A stretch of 64,000 nucleotides of DNA from Promethearchaeia archaeon (lineage in GTDB: Archaea > Asgardarchaeota > Lokiarchaeia > Sigyniarchaeales > SOKP01), in NCBI GenBank assembly GCA_029856105.1, contig JAHQWH010000155.1:1-64000 (forward strand). Direction: 5' to 3'. Positions 60,065-64,000 of this stretch are shown piece after piece. Under the pieces are notes generated by a model. That model searched no databases and had not been told where the DNA came from. It saw nothing but the letters and a program-made list of their open reading frames with translations. Made by a program: the position numbers and the translations under genes. The first letter of the stretch is position 1. Each line of letters opens with the position of its first letter.

Positions 60065-60661
60065 TTATGAACTTATCCTTTTTAGTTTATCTTTTTTTTT
60101 AAGTTTCAAAAAAGGAATCATAAAAGCCACCGTATTTTTGTATTCTAAATAATCTCCTTTATATTTCGATTTTAAGTATAAATCTTCAATTCCAGCTAAC
60201 AGAAGATAAGTTAACGCTTCAATAATCCAAATAGATACAACCCACGTTAACTCGTTACTTAATTCATGTATAAATGGAAAGACTGGACTTGTATTTAAGC
60301 ATATCATAGTAAGTCCAAAAGTCATAATAATTATTCCAAGATATTGTGGATGCCTTACATACTTATATGGTCCCTTTTGAATTAATCCCTTCCAATGAGT
60401 TAATTGATAAACTAAAGAAATTAAAAAGATCACCCCGCCTAACAAAGCTACATAAGTCCCAGGGTATCCAAAAAAGAATTTAAAATCAAATAAAAGAATA
60501 TCAGGATAGCTCAAAAAATTAATGAAATAAGAGATCAAAGGCAAACTCATTATTCCGAACCATATAGATGCACACGGGACAAACTGGAAAAATGGGATCA
60601 TCACAGCTGAAGAGTTTAATGCAATAGCTTTTATTTTATCAAAATACCGATTTAAATTCAT
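60065..60661 (-). CDS. Isoprenylcysteine carboxyl methyltransferase (ICMT)/PEMT-like membrane methyltransferase
   Basis: GPYKYVRHPQYLGIIIMTFGL; EDLYLKSKYKGDYLEYKNTV. Confidence 0.85.
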   Translation of the reverse strand: MNLNRYFDKIKAIALNSSAVMIPFFQFVPCASIWFGIMSLPLISYFINFLSYPDILLFDFKFFFGYPGTYVALLGGVIFLISLVYQLTHWKGLIQKGPYKYVRHPQYLGIIIMTFGLTMICLNTSPVFPFIHELSNELTWVVSIWIIEALTYLLLAGIEDLYLKSKYKGDYLEYKNTVAFMIPFLKLKKKDKLKRISS

Positions 60662-60779
60662 TTTATTTCTTCTTTTTTTATTATGTTTTTTTATAATTCT
60701 ATAACTAAAAAATTAGAAGAAATTTAGTTAAAAAAGGTTTGAGGTGCACTTTTTAAACATTTCTATAAATAAAAAAGAT

Positions 60780-61757
60780 TTAACTATTTTTTTTTATTTC
60801 TAAGGTTATTTTATCAAAAATTTTATGAATAGAGCTATAAATATTGAATTTACCGTCTTCCAAAGCGTTTTTTACAATATTAGTTACTTCGTTTTCGTCT
60901 ACAAAATTTTCCATGATAAGCTTTTCAACTTTAGAAAAAAGAAGTTCCTTAATTTTGTAAGAAAATCGATTTTTTTTCTTTTCGTTGATATTTCCTGAAA
61001 GTTCAACATGTTCTTTATGATCCCAAATACTTTGGAGAAGTTCGTCGATACCCTCGCCACTGATTGCATCAGTCAATACAACTGGGGGCCGATACCCGCT
61101 CTGAAATATCGTATCGTCAAGCATCATTTCAATTTGTACGGCTATGTCTTCTCCTCCTAAATCTTTTTTGTTAACATCGTAAATATCTCCTATTTCAATA
61201 ATCCCTGCTTTTTGCATTTGAATAACGTCTCCATAACCAGGAACTAAAATTACAACAACAGTATATACTAAATTGTACACATCGAATTCAGCTTGTCCGA
61301 CGCCAACAGTTTCAATAATGATTATATCCATGCCAAAAGCTTCGTATAGCATGCTAATATCAAAAACTGCTCTTGAAATTCCTCCTTGATACCCTCTCGA
61401 TGCAAGACTACGCATGAAAACGTTAGGGTGTAAGCAGATATTAGTCATTCTAACCCTATCCCCTAAAAAAGCACCTCCACTAAAAGGAGACGTTGGATCT
61501 ACAGAAATAATACCTACAGTTTTTCCTTCGTCTAACATTTTTTGAGCTATTGCCCCGGTTAAAGTGCTCTTTCCAACGCCAGGAGAACCTGTAAGTCCAA
61601 TAATATAAGAGTCGTGATTTATATTTTCAAAATGCTTGAAAATCTTAGAAGCCTTCTCAGGTTCGTTTTCAACAATTGTTATTAATCTAGCTAAAGCAAT
61701 TTTATCTTTCTTTTTAACTCTGTTAACTAAAGATTCTATAATGTCGTCATTCGTCAA
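60780..61757 (-). CDS. meaB: MeaB/ArgK-type GTPase of methylmalonyl-CoA mutase
   Basis: GLTGSPGVGKSTLTGAIA, SVDPTSPFSGGAFLGDRVRM, SRGYQGGIS, ETVGVGQAE. Confidence 0.95.
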   Translation of the reverse strand: MTNDDIIESLVNRVKKKDKIALARLITIVENEPEKASKIFKHFENINHDSYIIGLTGSPGVGKSTLTGAIAQKMLDEGKTVGIISVDPTSPFSGGAFLGDRVRMTNICLHPNVFMRSLASRGYQGGISRAVFDISMLYEAFGMDIIIIETVGVGQAEFDVYNLVYTVVVILVPGYGDVIQMQKAGIIEIGDIYDVNKKDLGGEDIAVQIEMMLDDTIFQSGYRPPVVLTDAISGEGIDELLQSIWDHKEHVELSGNINEKKKNRFSYKIKELLFSKVEKLIMENFVDENEVTNIVKNALEDGKFNIYSSIHKIFDKITLEIKKNS

Positions 61758-61826
61758 TAAAATACATCCTCAGATAAATTTTTGATATGAAATATTAATT
61801 AGATAAAAAAATTAAACATGTTTATT

Positions 61827-62225
61827 TTATTTTTTGAGATGAGTTCTAATAAACTCAACAATGTCAGAAGTCATGCTTCCTGGGCCATAAATGTTAGCTA
61901 CACCCATCTCTTTTAATTTTGTAAAATCTTGAGCGGGAATAACTCCTCCTACTAAGACGAGAATGTCGTTGAGCACTCCTTTTTCCTTTAAAAGATCAAT
62001 TACTTGTTTTGTATATGCGAAATGAGCCCCACTGTGTATGGATAAACCAAGAACATCGACATCCTCTTGAATTGCTGCTTCTACGATCTGTTTTGCATTC
62101 TGAAAACCTCCAAAAATGAGTTCCATGCCAGCATCTCTTAAGGCTCTTGATACTACGATCCCGCCCCTCCAATGACCATCAATTCCTGGTTTAGACATTA
62201 ATACTCTAATCTTTTTCTCACTCAT
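61827..62225 (-). CDS. mcmA2: Methylmalonyl-CoA mutase cobalamin-binding subunit
   Basis: RVLMSKPGIDGHWRGGIVVSRALRDAGMELIFGG; ATG at 62225 preceded by SD AAGGTG (listed ORF extends to 62273). Confidence 0.95.
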   Translation of the reverse strand: MSEKKIRVLMSKPGIDGHWRGGIVVSRALRDAGMELIFGGFQNAKQIVEAAIQEDVDVLGLSIHSGAHFAYTKQVIDLLKEKGVLNDILVLVGGVIPAQDFTKLKEMGVANIYGPGSMTSDIVEFIRTHLKK

Positions 62226-62239
62226 ATTTAACACCTTAA

Positions 62240-63925
62240 TTAAATTGCTAACGGAGGTTCCCAAATACCCCATATTTCTCTGTAAATATCACATATTTCA
62301 CCTATTGTTGCCCCTTCTTTTGTAGCTTCCATTATTATAGGCATCACATTTTCTTCTTTTTCGCAGACACTTCTTAGTTTGTCTAAAATCCTCTCTAACT
62401 TGGCGTTGTCTCTCCGTGCTTTTAACTTGTTAATCCGAGCAACTTCAATATCTATGGCTTTTTGCGATGTTCTAAAGACATCTGTGACTGTGTCGTATGG
62501 AACTTGATATTTATTGATACCTAACATGATTTCTTCCCCTTTTTCAATGCGTACCCTTCTCTTATGGAACGCGTCTCTCATTTCTTTGTAGAGCCAACCC
62601 GTAGATAAAGCTTTATCTATGGAACCAACCTTTTGAATTTTGTCCATATATTTCCATACTCTTTCTTCAACCTCATCAGTTAACCACTCCACATAATAAC
62701 TCCCTGCTAATGGATCTATTGTGTTAGTTATTCTAGTTTCATCTGCGATTACTTGTTGAGTTCTTAACGCAACTAATGCCGCTTCTTCTGAAGGCAGGCA
62801 TATAGCTTCGTCGTAGGAATTTGTATGGAGCGATTGACAGCCACCTATGTTAGCTTCTAAGCCTTGAATTGCTGTACGAACGATATTAATCAGAGGTAAT
62901 TGCGCCGTTAAAGAGCTTCCAGCGGTCTGGACATGAAAGCGGAAGCCAAAATTCTTTGGGTCTTTTGCTTCATATTTATCTTTCATCAATTTATACCATA
63001 TTCTTCTCGCTGCTCGATATTTAGCTATCTCTTCAAAAAAATCCTTGTGTGCAGCTAAATGAAAGGCTAATCTACCCACAAAATCATCAATCTTCCATCC
63101 CCGCTCAATTAAATTATCAATATGGGAACAAGCACTTGCAAATACGAACCCAAGCTCCTGAACGGCATCTATGCCCCCTTCGCGGTAATTATAACCCGTG
63201 AAATTAATTGGATGCCATTTAGGAACATTCTTTTGAGCTACTGTCCATTCAATAAAATCACATGCTATTCGTAATAAGTGGTTTGGTGGAGAGTTTTTAT
63301 AAGGGATATAGCCAACTGTCATCGTTAGAATATCATTTTGTGTCGTACCCATTAAATCTTTTATGTCATATCCGCGCATTTTTGCCATGTTAAAATACAT
63401 TGCACACACAGGAGCACAAGTAAAGGGTTCAACAACTAAAGCTACGCTAATTTTATCTATGGGTATGTCTTCTGTAAGCGCAAAAAGGCTGTCAATGCAG
63501 TAAAGCGGAACACCAGATGTACCAACCTCTGGTGCAGCATCGGAGTTTGTAGGGTCAATTCCGTTAAAAGTAAGCGCATCAACGGCAGCACTGAACCCTG
63601 TTTCACCATTCTCGTACAAATATTTCCATCGTAGATTAGTCTCTTCTGGAGTTCCATGGCCTGAGAATAACCTCATAGTCCATAATTTTCCGCGATACAT
63701 GGTAGGATAAACTCCTCTTGTATAAGGTTCTTGTCCAGGAAAGTTAATTTTATCTAAATAATCTCCTTTTACATCTAATGGAGTGTACAGCTTTTTTATT
63801 GGAATCTCAGAGTCGGTTACGAATTTGACATCGCGTTCTTTTGACTCTTTTATTTTTTCTTCCCATTTTTCTTTTTCTAATCTAATTTTTTCTAAATAAT
63901 CTTTATCAAACATATTTAAAATCAC
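62240..63925 (-). CDS. mcmA1: Methylmalonyl-CoA mutase large (catalytic) subunit
   Basis: GQEPYTRGVYPTMYRGKLWTMRLFSGHGTPEETN; ANIGGCQSLHTNSYDEAICLPSEEAALVALRTQQ; DPLAGSYYVE. Confidence 0.96.
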   Translation of the reverse strand: MILNMFDKDYLEKIRLEKEKWEEKIKESKERDVKFVTDSEIPIKKLYTPLDVKGDYLDKINFPGQEPYTRGVYPTMYRGKLWTMRLFSGHGTPEETNLRWKYLYENGETGFSAAVDALTFNGIDPTNSDAAPEVGTSGVPLYCIDSLFALTEDIPIDKISVALVVEPFTCAPVCAMYFNMAKMRGYDIKDLMGTTQNDILTMTVGYIPYKNSPPNHLLRIACDFIEWTVAQKNVPKWHPINFTGYNYREGGIDAVQELGFVFASACSHIDNLIERGWKIDDFVGRLAFHLAAHKDFFEEIAKYRAARRIWYKLMKDKYEAKDPKNFGFRFHVQTAGSSLTAQLPLINIVRTAIQGLEANIGGCQSLHTNSYDEAICLPSEEAALVALRTQQVIADETRITNTIDPLAGSYYVEWLTDEVEERVWKYMDKIQKVGSIDKALSTGWLYKEMRDAFHKRRVRIEKGEEIMLGINKYQVPYDTVTDVFRTSQKAIDIEVARINKLKARRDNAKLERILDKLRSVCEKEENVMPIIMEATKEGATIGEICDIYREIWGIWEPPLAI

Positions 63926-64000
63926 GTTTTATTTAGCTATGTAATGTTAAACTTTCATTCAATTTAAAATTTGAAAAAAATCAGTAGAAGAAGCAATTTT

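Noticed and set aside
1-64000. CRISPR arrays, tRNA/rRNA genes, transposons or prophage
   Set aside because: No regularly spaced repeats, no cloverleaf-like or rRNA-like segments in the gaps, and no transposase, integrase or capsid-like ORFs noticed by eye.

Overview
The window is about 64 kb of AT-rich, gene-dense archaeal chromosome. By inference it is Asgard/Lokiarchaeia-like: HerA-NurA-Mre11-Rad50, archaeal-type histone, Alba, Taw2 and Trm-G10-like enzymes sit beside split B12-dependent methylmalonyl-CoA mutase and a glycyl radical enzyme. I see no rRNA, tRNA, CRISPR array, transposase or prophage. Main content: (a) a catabolic-looking block at 3-15 kb (GPH transporter, glycyl radical enzyme plus activase, class III aminotransferase, FGGY kinase, acyl-CoA ligase); (b) tRNA modification, repair and chromatin genes at 14-38 kb; (c) acyl-CoA and B12 metabolism at 43-64 kb. 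Most notable observations: (1) several genes appear to lack ATG/GTG/TTG starts and instead have ATT/ATA at normal Shine-Dalgarno spacing (old yellow enzyme and NurA are clearest; CoA-transferase subunit A and the glycyl radical enzyme also fit); (2) the corrinoid adenosyltransferase gene is split inside its P-loop by about 29 nt, with an intact N-terminal 25-codon ORF ending 2 nt before the ATG of the downstream ORF; (3) a ~630-bp tandem duplication carries a 74-aa membrane-protein gene and a stop-free 3' fragment of the signal peptidase I gene; (4) the histone ends before helix alpha-3; (5) the glycyl radical enzyme has an atypical GCVDM active-site motif and a possible structured leader; (6) there are large orphan proteins, including a GATase-like/SAP fusion and a cytoplasmic multi-beta-sandwich protein. 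All calls come from reading sequence and motifs; no database search was run.
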